Positions 45,122 to 57,389 are shown, counted from the stretch's first letter. The stretch is DNA of 64,000 nucleotides from Henricia sp. BOLD:AAB3569 (GCA_037783545.1 JBBELK010000459.1:682001-746000); one strand, 5' to 3'. Notes: generated from the sequence alone by a model not told the origin. Program-made: numbers and translations.

Positions 45122-45928
45122 TTAAAGGGACACACCGGCTTACTGTTTACATAATGTAGCATCCTTGACAATCATTTTTCAATGGTCGTTGTGAGAAACA
45201 AAATATCAAAACGTCACGTTATTAGCTAGACATTTTTTAAATTAACAAAAGAGACAAATGTTGGGCTATCCCTTTTACCGTATTATGTATCATGTGTTTG
45301 TAAATAAAGGTGGTGTTCGATATGAGTCGACACGTGTTTAACCTCAATTCCTTGTTTTTCCCGAATCATCACATCTTGCATGATCCCTCGGGTCAGCGCT
45401 GACTCGTGGAAGCAACTCGAACGCAACTTGTTGGTGTCTTTTAAGCACCCGCAATAGGCCTATGCTGTTTTTTTTCTTTGGATATTATTTATCGCCGCGA
45501 AGCGATTCTCTCGTCCATATCAACACCCAGAAACCCTTCTTATGAAATCTGTTGGCAGATTTGTGTACAAATTGGAAAATACGGTATGTACATAGTGTTC
45601 GTACATGTACATTGTAGGACATTATTTTCCAACAAGAAGCAATTAAAACCAACCGCGAATGACAAAAGCAACTCGCACTTCGTGCTGGTTTCTATGGCTG
45701 GAAATAAAACTAACTCCAAGACCATGTGATTTATCCAAACCAGAATCTGGTTCGGATAAATCATGTTACCTGGATTTTTTAAAAAAATGCTCAAAAATTA
45801 ATGACCAAATTTTGTGGTTTCTTTTCAGGTTCTCTTCAGTCTATTTCGGAAAGACTTTCAGAATCATGTACATGTATGGGTCTATTTCGAGCCCAAAATA
45901 GCCCAACAAAGCCGGTTTGTCCCTTTAA
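45122..45928 (+). mobile_element. TTAA-AGG element family R, full length
   Basis: TTAA (45122), AGGGACACACCGGCTTACTG; right end AAAGCCGGTTTGTCCCT and TTAA (45925-45928). 807 bp, no transposase. The left half is shared with 37340-37692. Confidence 0.88.
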
Positions 45929-45977
45929 AGTCTCATTTTGGTTGGTCTTCTTTGCTTTCTCGTATCCATGGCAATAC

Positions 45978-46435
45978 TTAAAGATAGTATACATGATTGG
46001 TAAACTGTTACAAATAGTTTTATCCCCCTGTGTGATTGAAGATATGCATGATTAAAACCAACCTGAGCAAAAACCAGCTCTGTACTTCGTCTAACTTTTG
46101 AGAAAACAGTAAAAAACTGTGTGCGAAGTGGTTTTGGGGCGAAGTGGCATTTGGGCGATGTAGTGTTTGGACGAGGTTATTTGGGGCGAAGTGGCACTCG
46201 GGCGAAGTGGTTTAGGGCGAAATGGCACTTGGGCGAAATGGTTTTGGGGCGAATTTAATTTTCGTCTCATGAGACGAAAACTAATTGTTTTACTCATTAC
46301 CCAAAGACTATAGCACTTCAGACAAAACCAATTTAGGGGAAGTTTTCTACGGTCATGTTTATATTGTGAAAGTTAGGCGTACATCTGTGAACATTTCTGA
46401 TTTTCGAGATTACCAATGATGTATACTGCCTTTAA
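45978..46435 (+). mobile_element. TTAA MITE family D copy 5
   Basis: TTAA (45978), AGATAGTATACATGATTGGT; right end ACCAATGATGTATACTGCCT and TTAA (46432-46435). Confidence 0.92.
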
Positions 46436-46531
46436 ACAGAAAGCATAAAGTAAAAGTTAGTTTCCTAGACACTGCTGTAAATGTATGGTACTAAGTGCAC
46501 TTTATTTCATCCATCAATTTTTTTCCTATAG

Positions 46532-46680
46532 CTTTGCAAACCATGTTTTGGCAAAAATTCCGTTCGGTTTCTAAGGAGACAACTGCATTCAAGCAGACTC
46601 GATACACTAAAACCGTGGTGCCAAATTTCAATTCCGGCAGAAACATCCACCGGCCACGCTTTTACGCGTCTGACTGGTAG
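46532..46680 (+). CDS. Candidate terminal exon, unknown protein
   Basis: Excellent acceptor CAATTTTTTTCCTATAG|CTTTG, then an open phase-1 frame reading LQTMFWQKFRSVSKET to IHRPRFYASDW and TAG (46678). Alternatively GACTG|GTAGGC could be a donor. Arg/Lys-rich. No family recognised and no poly(A) signal close by. Confidence 0.3.
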
Positions 46681-47762
46681 GCTTTCGGCAGACAATTACA
46701 CATCCAATCACGAGGAAATCCTTCTCCAGAGACGAACCATTTTAGGCGCGTGCCAGCGCGACGCGACCGCGCAAAATGTCTGCGATCGTATGTCGGTAGA
46801 TTTAGCTGCAGTTTCAATTTCGCCTTTTTGTGTTCGTGGGCGGAATGGGCAGGCAGGGCGGACGTGCAACAAAAGAGGGCATTTTGCTAAATTTCCACGG
46901 AATGGTGCAATTTAATTCTTTGTTACATGGAAATTGAGGAGGGATATAATTTGAAATGGAGAGGGGATAGGCCTACATGTATGCGTCTCTTTGCCAAGGC
47001 TTTAATGTGTTGACCAGCGTGCCCGACAAATTTAGAAATTTTATTTTGAAGTTAAAAGTTAACAGAATGTTATATAGATATGGCTTATATTATTTACTGC
47101 AGAAAAATATCAAAGCTGAACAAAATTGAAATTTGAGAATTTCACTGTCTGAGAATTCTCTCTTATTTTTCCCACAATTATTTAGGAACAGAAAATGTTG
47201 TGGTGCAATATATTCTCTAGGTTTACACCACAGGCGACTTGCACAACTTTAGTACTATATACAGTGTAAGGGGAAAGGGAAAAAAACATTTTTTTGGTGT
47301 GTTTTCAATAAATGTTATAACAAGGCATATCTTATGAGTGACAGCTTAAATCAGATATGCTTTATAATCAATTACTGTCAAAATCATAAAAAATCAAGGC
47401 TGAAAAAGAAAAAAAATTTGAACATTTTGTTTGAGTCCTTTTTTTTAACAGTCTAGATAAAAGTATACTTCTGCTAATTGTTTCTCTATCAAGCAGTATA
47501 AATTTGTGTAAGACATTTCTTGTTCGCGGCCGTTTTGCGGCAGCTCTGTCATTGAGAATATAAATTCCCATCATATATGACGGCACACTAAAGACCTTCA
47601 CCAGTACTCATTATCTTGACTCGTTTGATTAATGTGCTTAACATTCGTTCACCCCCAGAATATGTCATCTGGAAAATTACTCATAAATTTAAATTATCTC
47701 CATTCCACTGGGTAATTGCCTGCAAAAAAAAAATCAAGATGAGCGAATTTTTTTTTCTGTGG
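46681..47762. other. Unassigned stretch
   Basis: GC-richer near 46740-46870 (GCGACGCGACCGCG), AT-rich after. No feature supported. Confidence 0.35.
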
Positions 47763-48213
47763 CTCCCTGTTTACATTGGTCCCGAGCTCGGGATCAAGAT
47801 TGATCCCCTGATAAGAATGCGTCAGTGTTAACCGCAAAGATCCTGAGTGTCGCGTTTACATTCTGTAGTTGATCTCGAGCGCGGTTCCAGAAGTTGCAGT
47901 CAAAGGTCATGCTCTGTGTGTGTATGTACCGATCAATGTGTGCATGGGTTGTGCATGTACAATGTACAAGGCTGCTTGAATTTCGCGGGCTTTCCCCCCA
48001 CTACGGCTGTGGAGCGGATGCGGCAGGATGTGGTAAAGATTAATTGTTTATCTAACCGCAAACTGATCCCAAGCACAGGATCGAACCCTCCGCCAATGCG
48101 AGACCAAAATCTGTGTCTAATCCGGGGCCAATTTTACACTCGGTTTGTGATCCAGGGCTGATCCCGAGCTCGGTGTTCGACCCCGAGCTCGCGGGATCAA
48201 GTGTAAACAGGGT
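47763..48213. mobile_element. Self-reiterating TIR element, GAGCTCGGGATC type
   Basis: Left CCCTGTTTACATTGGTCCCG, right GGGATCAAGTGTAAACAGGG. The body repeats CGAGCTCGGGATCA / TGATCCC / GATCGAACCC words. The middle contains GTGTGTGTATG-type sequence of other origin. Confidence 0.8.
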
Positions 48214-48245
48214 ATATATTTGTCTTAGCAGTGTGGCTATAACAT

Positions 48246-48832
48246 AAGGGGCCGTCCATAAAGTACGTACGTACGCACGGAGGGGGTAGGGGGGGGGGGG
48301 GGGGGGGGGGGGGGGTTGTTGACATTGCGTACATCATGCGTACAGGGGGAGGGGGGTCCAAGCCAATGTGTATGTACGCAAACCGAAAATGTCTTTTTAG
48401 TAAATCGGGAAAGGATGGACAAGTTGACCATGGCTTCAGACCTTATGTACGAAATATATTAGACAGGCCACACATTTTTCTCACACATCTAACATTTTTC
48501 TCACTCCTCAAATTAGGTTTTCCCATTAAATCCCCAGTTGAATGATGCTTGATGTGTCATTTTAAGTAAACAAAACAAAAGAAATCTATACATTTTGTCA
48601 TTTATTTCAGACTTAGGTGGCGACATGCGAATCGTACTACACGAAGTAGTATATAGCACTATATACATGTAGTACTGAACCATTTTTACCAATGCTGAGG
48701 TATATATGGAATGCGTATGCGTATAGGGGGGGAGGGGGGGTTGGAGCCACTGCGTACGCCATGCGTACAGGGGGGAGGGAGGGTCTAAAAAGTCGGCATT
48801 TCATGCATACGTACTTTATGGACGACCCCTAA
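48246..48832. mobile_element. PIF/Harbinger-like MITE (TAA duplication)
   Basis: TAA then GGGGCCGTCCATAAAGTACG; right CGTACTTTATGGACGACCCC then TAA. Subterminal G-runs (48280-48315 and 48725-48775) are flanked by GCGTACATCATGCGTACAG words. The empty site is preserved at 49157-49245. Confidence 0.85.
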
Positions 48833-48859
48833 GGATCTGTATTGACAATTTTGTGAGAT

Positions 48860-48933
48860 TTAAAGGCAGAGGCTTGTCAGCAATGCACGCGCGCCAATTG
48901 CGTGCGTGCATTGCTGACGAGCCTGTGCCTTAA
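48860..48933. mobile_element. Hairpin MITE family A copy 5, internally deleted
   Basis: TTAA (48860), AGGCAGAGGCTTGTCAGCAA, a centre reduced to GCGCCAATTGCG, right end GACGAGCCTGTGCC and TTAA (48930-48933). The matching empty site (GAGATTTAACCATGAAGG) is at 49218. Confidence 0.9.
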
Positions 48934-49156
48934 ACCATGAAGGTGTAGAACTAAACATTATTTTTGACATGTTTTTCAGGGGGCGGGGGTGAGAGGGAGC
49001 AGGGAAATGAAAAGACATTTGTCTTGAGTACATTGTTTATTTAAGACAATATAATCAGATTCCATTTTTGACACTTTGTCATAACATGATTAAAACAAAA
49101 ATGTTATGACAAAAATGACGTGGGCTGTGCGGATCAGGATGAATGCATTTTTTTCT

Positions 49157-49245
49157 GTGTGTGTCTTAGCAGTGTGGCTATAACATTTTTATAAGGATCC
49201 ATGTTCACAGTTTTGCGAGATTTAACCATGAAGGTGTACAACTCC
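49157..49245 (+). repeat. Partner of a local duplication; empty site for two MITEs
   Basis: CTTAGCAGTGTGGCTATAAC, AAGGATCCATGTT, GAGATTTAACCATGAAGGTG. The same order appears at 48227-48960, interrupted by the Harbinger-like MITE and the hairpin MITE. Confidence 0.8.
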
Positions 49246-50589
49246 CCTTCCCCCACCCACCACCACCCCTCCCCTAGAATTATTTTGTTGAATTTAGCTA
49301 TTTTGCTTCATGAAAACAATCAGTTTTCCGAAATTACACTTTCATCAAGAATGCTTGAAGTCGGAGAACGTGCGCACGTTTAAAATAAAAACAACTTGAA
49401 TATGTGAAGCATTACAAGCCCCTTAATTCCGTTAAATATACATAATTAATTCAATGGTTGTTGAGATTTGGCAACTGGCCATGATACGTACTCTTACGAC
49501 GCACTCGAACTGCGCGTGAAGGATAAACCACGCATTTGTACTTTCACAAGAGCACTCAATGGCACGTATTACTTTACCCGCGCACTTCTCTCTAACCATG
49601 CTTCATTTTTTTTCTTCCCAAATTTTCAATACCCTTCGGAGCTTGCTCGCTGAGTATTTTCAGCCAGCTGTCACACTGTGGCATGGTTGTTGTTGTCGCA
49701 AAATTCTAGAATTCTTCTGCTACAGCACTTATGTTGATCATTTTCCAGCTGAAAAGAGATTGGAAAGTGGGGGCTCGGGAGGGGGCGACATTTGAGGGAA
49801 AAAAATGCAAATATTTTCACTGAGATTCTACGTCACGCTTTTTATGTCACAGGGCATTCACGCTTGCGATTTTCCACCCCCATCCAAGTCATGGTACGAG
49901 TTCGTTGTCCTGTTGAGAACCTGTTAAGTTCTTCTGAGTGCTTACGTGACACTTCGCTGGTGTTATCTTAGACGTTGCATCCAAATTTGTCCTTAGTAGT
50001 ATGTCGATGTTTTTACTAGCTCGAAAGATAAACAAGTTGCGATTTATATTTTTTTACCTGGCTATACTATACCGTAGGGGAGGTATTATTTTTCGATTCC
50101 GATTTTATTTTATATTTTTTTCAACAAGAAAACAGCATTGTTTATAAAAACAAAATTATAAAAGTACAGAATATATGAAGAAAAAAAATTGGTATGGTCT
50201 TATCGTTATAAACATTGTACTAATTGTAATTTTAACATTTCAAGTTATTTATCATAAATCTTTCACAGCTGTCTGGGACTCATTTAAACCAATCAACTTC
50301 TGAAGGAAATATCTCTTTGTGCACTAGGCATTGGTGATTCCATTCGGAATCAATTCCATTTTTTTAAAACATGACACTAAATTTAAAAAATAATAATAAT
50401 AATAATTCTCGCAAATCTCACAAAAAACACTGCCAGATTCATGGCTTTTTGTATCTATTAACATTCAGAATCGCCAGATACTTTTATTTGCCAAGATAAT
50501 GTGAATTGATTCTTCCCGAGGACGGAAATTATAATTCCCAAGTTGGAATCAATGATATTACTGCAGAGAGAATTCGCTTTGAGCCTACA
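49246..50589. other. Unassigned stretch
   Basis: About 1.3 kb with no supported gene. (AAT)n at 50387-50405. Confidence 0.35.
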
Positions 50590-50739
50590 TATAGACCGTA
50601 TCGAATATCTGCCATTTCGTGGGGCACCTTTTGTTACTTAAACCGTTCAACAATAGAAGCACAATATGTGCAACCATGCATGTCCTCAAGGAACAAAGAA
50701 ACTGCCCCACAAAATGGCGGCTATTCGATACAGTCTATA
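50590..50739. mobile_element. TIR MITE family U copy 2
   Basis: TATAGACCGTATCGAATATC left, GGCTATTCGATACAGTCTATA-type right (complement). About 150 bp. Body GCAACCATGCATGTCCTCAA. Confidence 0.85.
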
Positions 50740-50812
50740 CACTGGGCATGTTTTTTTATGCAGATTCTACCCAACTCCACTATTCCCAAATACAATATGT
50801 TAAGTTGTTGAT

Positions 50813-51010
50813 ACAGTGAAACCTGCTCTTCAGGCCACCTCTATAAAGAGGCCACCTGTCTAAAGTGGCCACATTTGTTCGGTCCCAAACAAGTTTGTAC
50901 ACAAACATATGGAGGTGGAACCTTGATATTAGGCCCCCTCTCTAATGTGGCCAGTGGCCAGGGCACTAGGATTTCTGTGTGTATAATCCTATGGCAGTTA
51001 AACCTGGATA
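50813..51010 (+). mobile_element. Possible pogo/mariner-like end fragment (TACAGTGAAACCTG)
   Basis: TA then CAGTGAAACCTGCTCTTCAG, with reiterated GGCCACCT / GTGGCCAC words and TTAAACCTGGATAATCTGGC. No second terminus found. Confidence 0.4.
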
Positions 51011-51758
51011 ATCTGGCCACACACAGTAAATTGCCTCAATTAATCAAGCTACTCTGGTAAATTTTATGAGAAGCTTTAAAAAATTATCAAAAACTGAAAT
51101 TTTCAACTTTTTAATGAGGAAACATTTGATACACTTCACTTTTAGCAGTTTTTCAACTATAGACATGCACTGTGGTATGTTTTTTTATGATTAAATATTC
51201 CTGCATATACCGGATAATGCCAGAAAAGACGAAAAATCTGCTCAGTAGAAACAAGTCTTATCCGCTATTTTCCGGTAAATGGTGGGGAGAAATTTCCCAA
51301 GCAATTTACCGGTAAATGGGTTTACCGGTAAAATCCCGGATCTTCAATAGAAACGTGCCAATACATGCAGCATTCCCCTGATGTGATTGGGTCTGTTGTG
51401 CATTTCGTTCAAGTAGAATCTTCACAGAATCCGTCTTCTTTCCAATTTGGAGTGTTTCTACAAATTAAAAGTAGATTGGTTGAGAGCACATTAATTTATC
51501 ACACTGCTGATTGCGGACGACATGCTGTTTGGGACTTGTTTGTCATCGCATGTATTGATGCGAGTTTGTGGAGAAGCAAAATTGCGAGTTGTTCCTATAT
51601 GTAGCAAATCAGATCAGGGCTTTTCACACTGAACAAATCTCGGGGTTGACACGGGGTAATCTTACCATGCGTTCTTATTGGATTAAAAAAAATAATTCTT
51701 CTAATTTTCTATGCCCATACTCTGCAGTAAATTGTTGGCCCTGTAAAACTACCATGGC
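51011..51758. other. Mostly unassigned; short self-reiterating TTTACCGGTAAA stretch
   Basis: 51247-51358: CAGTAGAAACAAGTC, three TTTACCGGTAAA words, TCAATAGAAACGTGCC. 51614 has TTTTCACACTGAACAAATCT. No gene. Confidence 0.45.
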
Positions 51759-52218
51759 TTAAAGATAGTATACATGATTGTTAAACTGTTACAAATAGCT
51801 TTATTCCTCTGTGTGGAAAAAAAACCAGCTCAGTACTTCGTCTAACTTTTGAGAAAACAGTCAAAAAAGGGTTTGCAGTCATTTCCCCCAAAAACCACTT
51901 TTAGCCCTGAACCATTTTGCCCTGAACCACAACCTGTGCACGAAGTGGTTTGGGGGCAAAATGGCACTTGGGCGAAATGGTTTTGGGGCGAATTAAATTT
52001 TCGTCTCATGAGACAAAAAACTAATTGTTTTACTCATTTCTCAAAGATAATAGCACTTTAGACAAAACCATTTCAGGGGAAGTTTTTTACGGTCATCATG
52101 TTTATATTGTGTTAATTCAAACATCCAAATTATATGCCTAACTTATATTGTGTTATAAGTTAGGCGTAAATCTGTGAACATTTCTGATTTTCGAGATACC
52201 AATCACAGCTGCCTTTAA
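51759..52218 (+). mobile_element. TTAA MITE family D copy 6
   Basis: TTAA (51759), AGATAGTATACATGATTG; the right end is shortened (ACCAATCACAGCTGCCT), TTAA (52215-52218). The core is partly deleted. Confidence 0.88.
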
Positions 52219-52535
52219 GTCGTGTTCCCATTGGACTGTTTTTGGTAAATCTCCCGTGTTTGTGCGGAAGAGTAACAAAATTAGGTCCAATGGGGATGCA
52301 CGGAGAATTAGCGTCCCTGTAAAGTTAACGCGACCACGATGTTAAACCTTTTTTTCCCTGCACCGCCTTACATTTTATAGAGTTCGCCATCCTGTAGACT
52401 ACGTAGGGAATGGGAACAAGTCTGTACAACCTTGTACTCGATCGGGGCAATAGATTTGGACGATGCTGATATCGAATGAGAACGAATGATTATGAGGTTG
52501 TTTAATCGGCGGATCAACAACTTTGATCAAGCAAC

Positions 52536-52672
52536 TATAGACCGTATCGAACAGCCGCCATTTCGTTGGGCAGTTTCTTTGTTCCTTGAGGACATGCATG
52601 GTTGCACAAAGTGACATTGTGCTTCCAACGGTTTTTAAAAGTTACAAATGGCGGCTATTCGGTACCGTCTAC
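52536..52672. mobile_element. TIR MITE family U copy 3
   Basis: TATAGACCGTATCGAACAGC left; GGCGGCTATTCGGTACCGTC right. The body GAGGACATGCATGGTTGCAC is inverted relative to copy 2. Confidence 0.82.
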
Positions 52673-53488
52673 AGTCGACTAGAGTCTCTTGAACAACGGG
52701 TCATTTCCGTTCGAGGGATTCTAGTCCACTATAGTCGCTTAATCGAACTTGCTCAATGGCGGCTAGTTTCCACACGACACAACAAGGATAAAGAAGGAAT
52801 TGTGATTGTAAATTAGAGCGTGTCTGAGCTGAGCTGAACACTGAAATATGCCACTTATTTCCGTGTCCATTGTTTGTGGAATGAAAACTCTCCGACCGTT
52901 CAGTGTTGTCATGCGACAACTCTGTTACTAAAAAGCAAAATAGTAAAAAAACACCTGGTCTGTACAATCCAAGCTTGGGGAAGAGGGAGGGGAAAAACCC
53001 CACCATCCACCACTCCTCACCTCCCCCCCCCCCCCCCCCCCACCTCCCCTCCAACCACCCCTCCCCCAAGAAAAAGCACATCAATTCCGGAACTTCTGTC
53101 TGACCAGAGACACACTATTATTTATTTTTTGCCTAAACTGGGTGTCCATTTTAGAGGAAAATAATAGAGTTCAAACATTTCATTCTATTTTTACTACACT
53201 GCCACGTTTTATCTTCACCCACTCCTGATGTACTCTTTTAGATTGCGTGGCAACATCATGCGAAGACGGAAATTCCATGCCCCAAACCCTTTTAAAATTA
53301 TTTACCCTATCAATCAATAGGGGTTCTCCAGGGCGCAGTCGCAGAACAAGCAATCGAAGGCCATACTTCTAGGCAGTTTAATATGGATTGGTCCTAGGGG
53401 ACAAACGATCATGATTCTCTAGTTCTACACAGTTGTTTCAGAAAGGATTTTGTGCAATTTTTATTTGCACAGTAATTTCTATAACTAA
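52673..53488. other. Unassigned, with a C-rich tract
   Basis: C-run and CACCTCCCC words at 53015-53070. No exon supported. Confidence 0.4.
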
Positions 53489-53952
53489 CACTGTGTTTAC
53501 ACTCAAACTGGCAAAGGTGGATACAGACCCAGCATTTTTATTGCGTCCACAAAACTGAACATTTGCCGCGTTTACAACTACACTTCGATCCGGCTTAAAC
53601 TCGCCTTCAGAAACTGCAAAAGTCACCATAGTTGTAACTGCAGCGCATGCGTGAGTTGTTGGTGCCAGATTGGTCAATTAAATCTACCACACAGCTAGCA
53701 CTGCCCCAAGGACACTCAAATTGCCGAATCTGTATTCGGGTAGTGTTTACACTACAAGCGACCTTGACAATTGCGGGGTTCAACCCTACGCCGAAGGTGA
53801 ATTGAAAAAGGCGAATCAGACCTGGGTCTGATCCGCCTTTTTCAATTCACCTTTTGCGTTTACACTTAGTGCCTACCCGGCTTGAACTCCCCTTTTTGGA
53901 AATTGCTGAGTTAGATTCGGCAAAGGCGAATCGAGTGTAAAAGGGCCTTTAA
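53489..53952. mobile_element. Self-reiterating TIR element family P, uninterrupted
   Basis: Left TGTTTACACTCAAACTGGCA, right GGCGAATCGAGTGTAAAAGG GCCT and TTAA (53949-53952). Central palindrome GGCGAATCAGACC/GGGTCTGATCCGCC. Serves as the uninterrupted reference for 40683-41366. Confidence 0.75.
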
Positions 53953-54309
53953 AGGAGCGGGTCAAGATCACATTTTGCGACCTCCCATTTTTTCCATGGG
54001 TGTTCAGATTTTGATATATCATTTGTCATATTTTTCCATTCTGAAATTTCGCATTCTCAATCCGTATATTTTCAAGGATATCCTAAAAAAAACACCGAAG
54101 TATTGTATAAACTACTTTATCTGGTTCTATAAAGCAGTACAGTTTACACCAACCTTTTTTGCTTCCACGTCCAAATTGGAGATTGCAAATTACTTTTTTT
54201 CTTCCCATGGATAGTATTTCGGGGGGGAGGTATTCTATATAATTCTTAGGTTATTAAAATCAAAATACATACATACATTTTCTGGATAAATCTGAACACG
54301 CTCCTTTAG
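53949..54309 (+). mobile_element. TTAA-AGG MITE family E copy 6
   Basis: Uses the same TTAA as the right end of the preceding element. AGGAGCGGGTCAAGATCAC at the left; TGAACACGCTCCT and TTAG at the right (54306-54309). 361 bp, best complete copy. Confidence 0.9.
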
Positions 54310-54342
54310 GAACTACCTGTGTTGCTGAGATATCAAATCTTG

Positions 54343-54671
54343 TTGAAGGAGCTTGTCCAGATTTTTTTTCTGAAAATGGATTTCGTTCTAACCTAACAAA
54401 ATACTACCCATGTGATGAAAAGAGGAAATTGCAATCTCCAATTTGGATGTGGAAACAAAAAGGTTGGTGTAATCACTGCACTGCTTTATGTAACCAGATA
54501 AATTTGTTTACAAAACATTGGTGGATTTTTGATGTCCCTGGAAATATACTGATTGAGGGTGCGAAATTTAAGAATGAGAAAAAATGACACGTGATATGGT
54601 ATCAAAATCTCAACACCCATGGGAAAAATGGGATGAGCGCTCAAAAATTGTATCTGGACACACTCCTTTAA
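54343..54671 (-). mobile_element. TTAA-AGG MITE family E copy 7 (inverted)
   Basis: TTGA (mutated TTAA), AGGAGCTTGTCCAG; right end TCTGGACACACTCCT and TTAA (54668-54671). Forms an inverted pair with copy 6 across 33 bp. Confidence 0.9.
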
Positions 54672-55727
54672 AGACATATTTTTAAGGAAATGTTCTTAAT
54701 TTTACAAGCATTAGATTCTTTTTGTAATGTTTTAATATCATTTGTTAAAGAAACTATCACATGGGTTTTATAAATTAATTTAATTTTGGTACCGCACTGC
54801 CAGAAAGTATGAAAATTATGTTTTAAATTTATATGCATGAAAATGTACGACTTTAATTGTGGGTAAAAATTGTGTTCTTGAATATTGAAATCACATCATT
54901 TCTAATGAAAATCCAATTTCCATCTGAAGATAAACATTAAAGATTTTATTCTTGTATTCCTTTCTTACATTTCTGACACAAACATGCATAAATTATAACG
55001 TGGAAATGAGAAATGTGTGGTTCGGGCACTTCCTGTACCAGCACCCTTCAAACATTGATGCAATGTGCTTGAACCGACTTGAGTCGTATTTGCGGCAGGG
55101 AAAACTGCCCGTCGCCTTAACGACGAAATTGATCCCGTTTTTTTGTTATTACGGCCGACAATAAATATAGAATGTTATTAGGTAACCCCTCCCTCCTTTC
55201 GCCTCCCATACACTCGAGATTTACAAGCTGTAATTACGAGCTTGTTATACGAGTTGACAGAGTGTCAGTTTTGCCAGAGATTTTTTCGTAATCATTAACG
55301 ACGCTGGCCGTCAATTTTGTTTTTACGCCTCGCTGAAGGCTCTGCATGTCTGTCCTATGAAAAGTTTAATGTAAAAATCACAAACTTGTAATTGGATTAT
55401 GTTTAGGCCTGTCACAATCGTGCACGTATTTGCTTGTTATAACGAGTATGTGATATGTGTAGAGCAATGGTTTTATTGTGCATGTTTGCACAAACTGTAA
55501 AAGGATATATCCAGTACACTAGGAATTTTAGAGGATACATGTACCGTACTCGATTGCATACATTTTATATGTTAAGACGTATGGCTTAGTTGCTATGATA
55601 CATTTACATTTGCATATTACATAAAAGTTGTGAAATCCCTAAGGTAAATTTCATGAAATCTGGAAATAATGTGTAAATAAACAAAAATGCTACCACGTTA
55701 ACATATGAAAAAACTTAAATTAGTAAA
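54672..55727. other. Unassigned, with one exon-like ORF
   Basis: On the plus strand 55005-55161 reads MRNVWFGHFLYQHPSNID, then LNRLESYLRQGKLPVALT, and stops; AATAAA follows at once. Protein-like but unrecognised, with no convincing acceptor. The rest is AT-rich. Confidence 0.3.
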
Positions 55728-55731
55728 TTAA

Positions 55732-55792
55732 CCCAACACTCCTCAATCCTTCAAAATCAATACGAATTTACATACACCCGAGGGAGTTAGGG
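55732..55792. mobile_element. 61-bp piggyBac-like micro-MITE (empty site)
   Basis: TTAA (55728-55731), CCCAACACTCCTC, CAAAATCAATACGAATTTAC, GAGGGAGTTAGGG, TTAA (55793-55796). CCC/GGG ends at TTAA are the piggyBac signature. Same element as 34702-34996 without the insertion. Confidence 0.75.
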
Positions 55793-55796
55793 TTAA

Positions 55797-56531
55797 AAAT
55801 AACAAGAATTTCGGAATTTCTGGCTTTACACATATTTGCATAATTTAAATTTTTAGTTGCATGACAAGAAAAATGTGGGTAATTGTGGTTTTGCATATAA
55901 TTTGGATGTTTAAATTAATTTTTTTTAGTAAATAAGGAAAAAGTAAAAAGCAGTAAAAAGCTTTGCATGTATTTGCATGTATTTGAATTTCAAATTTTGG
56001 CATCACATTTTGGCATTCCCGATATCTTTAGATTCGTCTCAGAAAATAATTTCCTTGTTTTAAAATACTAATTAAATGTTTTGTAACACGCAGGAAATGG
56101 GTAAAATTGTATTAGAATTTAACAATTTAATGAATTTAATCTGTTATTCTTGATGTCACTTTGAACGTTCTCATCTAAACTTTACATTTCTGCGAGTGCC
56201 CTTTTATGGAAATTTAATTTTGCTCGGTATGGCCGGGGCAAAACGCTTAAACACGTCCCGCATTGGCACAGGGGATTTCTTCCAGACAAATGAAGATATA
56301 ATTGCTATGGGCATACTGTAGGCATGCTTGCGTCATTGCTGGGACTGTATTGAACAGAATGCTTTCATTGCATACATTTTGTCTTCTTGCACAACGGACT
56401 GGCAATGTTTTTACAGCATATAGTTAGTACAGAGTCTTAATTTCACATAGCTGACAATATAATGCATATTTTACATGATAAAAGGCTTTTGAGTATTTCT
56501 CATCGTGTCTAGTCTTTGGCTATCAATGATC
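55797..56531. other. Unassigned AT-rich stretch
   Basis: 56316-56372 (CTTGCGTCATTGCTGGGACT) recurs at 57572-57620. Otherwise no feature. Confidence 0.35.
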
Positions 56532-56944
56532 ATGTAGCTGTGTCCGCATTGGATTTGTTTTTCGGGAGGTTTTACCGAGACGATGGTAAAATGAAAAATG
56601 GCAACATTTTACTGCTGTCCGCATTTGGACTTTTAGACACGGAAACTTTTTACCGAGACCGTGGGAGAGCAATGCGCAGTGTCCCTTCGCAGTTTGACCT
56701 TCACGGCCCTGACATACCCTTCTAGAGTGCTTTTACCCTCTAGCTGTGCCCGCACTGGACTTATCGTCTCGGGAAAAGTTCCCTGATAAATTTTCCTGGC
56801 CAGGAAAAGTAACTGCTGGACTCAGGGAAAAGTTACTGAGAGGAAAACGTCCTAGGCTGTCCACATTGGACTTAAAATAGGAAAGTACCCATCGTCTTGG
56901 TTTAAAGTTTCCCCCAAAAAAAGTCCAATGCGGACAGACCTTTT
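56532..56944. mobile_element. Self-reiterating element, GTCCGCATTGGACTTTT type, copy 2
   Basis: Left CTGTGTCCGCATTGGATTTG, right AAGTCCAATGCGGACAG. Internal repeats of TTTACCGAGACGATGG, GTCCGCATTTGGACTTTT and GGGAAAAGTTAC in both orientations. Confidence 0.7.
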
Positions 56945-56954
56945 TATATTCTGT

Positions 56955-57237
56955 CAAAATAGAGGAAATATCCTTAACCTGTTCTGAGAAGATAACTTAA
57001 GCCCTTGAGTAATAGATAGTCTGATAACTTTACTTTCTACAGTCTCCCTGTACAAATTACCTATGTAACAAAATAGACAAAGATGTCCCACAGGTGTCTG
57101 TCCTTGTTACGTAAGTTAATGGGAAATTTGTGCAGGTAGGTTATAGAAAGCTATGCTGTCAGACTATCTGCTACCTTTTTGGGGATTAAATTATTCTCTC
57201 AGAATATGTTAAAGTTGTTTTTTCCATTTTTAGAGAA
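56955..57237. mobile_element. Foldback element (GATAACTTAAGCCC repeat)
   Basis: Left GGAAATATCCTTAACCTG, TCTGAGAAGATAACTTAAGC, AGATAGTCTGATAAC; complements on the right (GTCAGACTATCT, CTCTCAGAATATG). Relatives at 24685 and 32166. Confidence 0.7.
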
Positions 57238-57389
57238 GATAGAAGCATTTTGAAGGCTACACGGTAGGCCATCACGATAGGCCATCAGTGTAGCCAATGG
57301 GTTGGCATGGATTTGCCCCACTGCATTGTTGGAAAAAGAGGGGCAAGCACGAGATTGTTGCACATGGTGCTCCGGTGGGATGCCCAAAA

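Noticed and set aside
52701..53164. 127-codon minus and 96-codon plus ORFs
   Set aside because: Both run through the C-rich tract at 53015-53070 and show low-complexity Gly or Pro runs.
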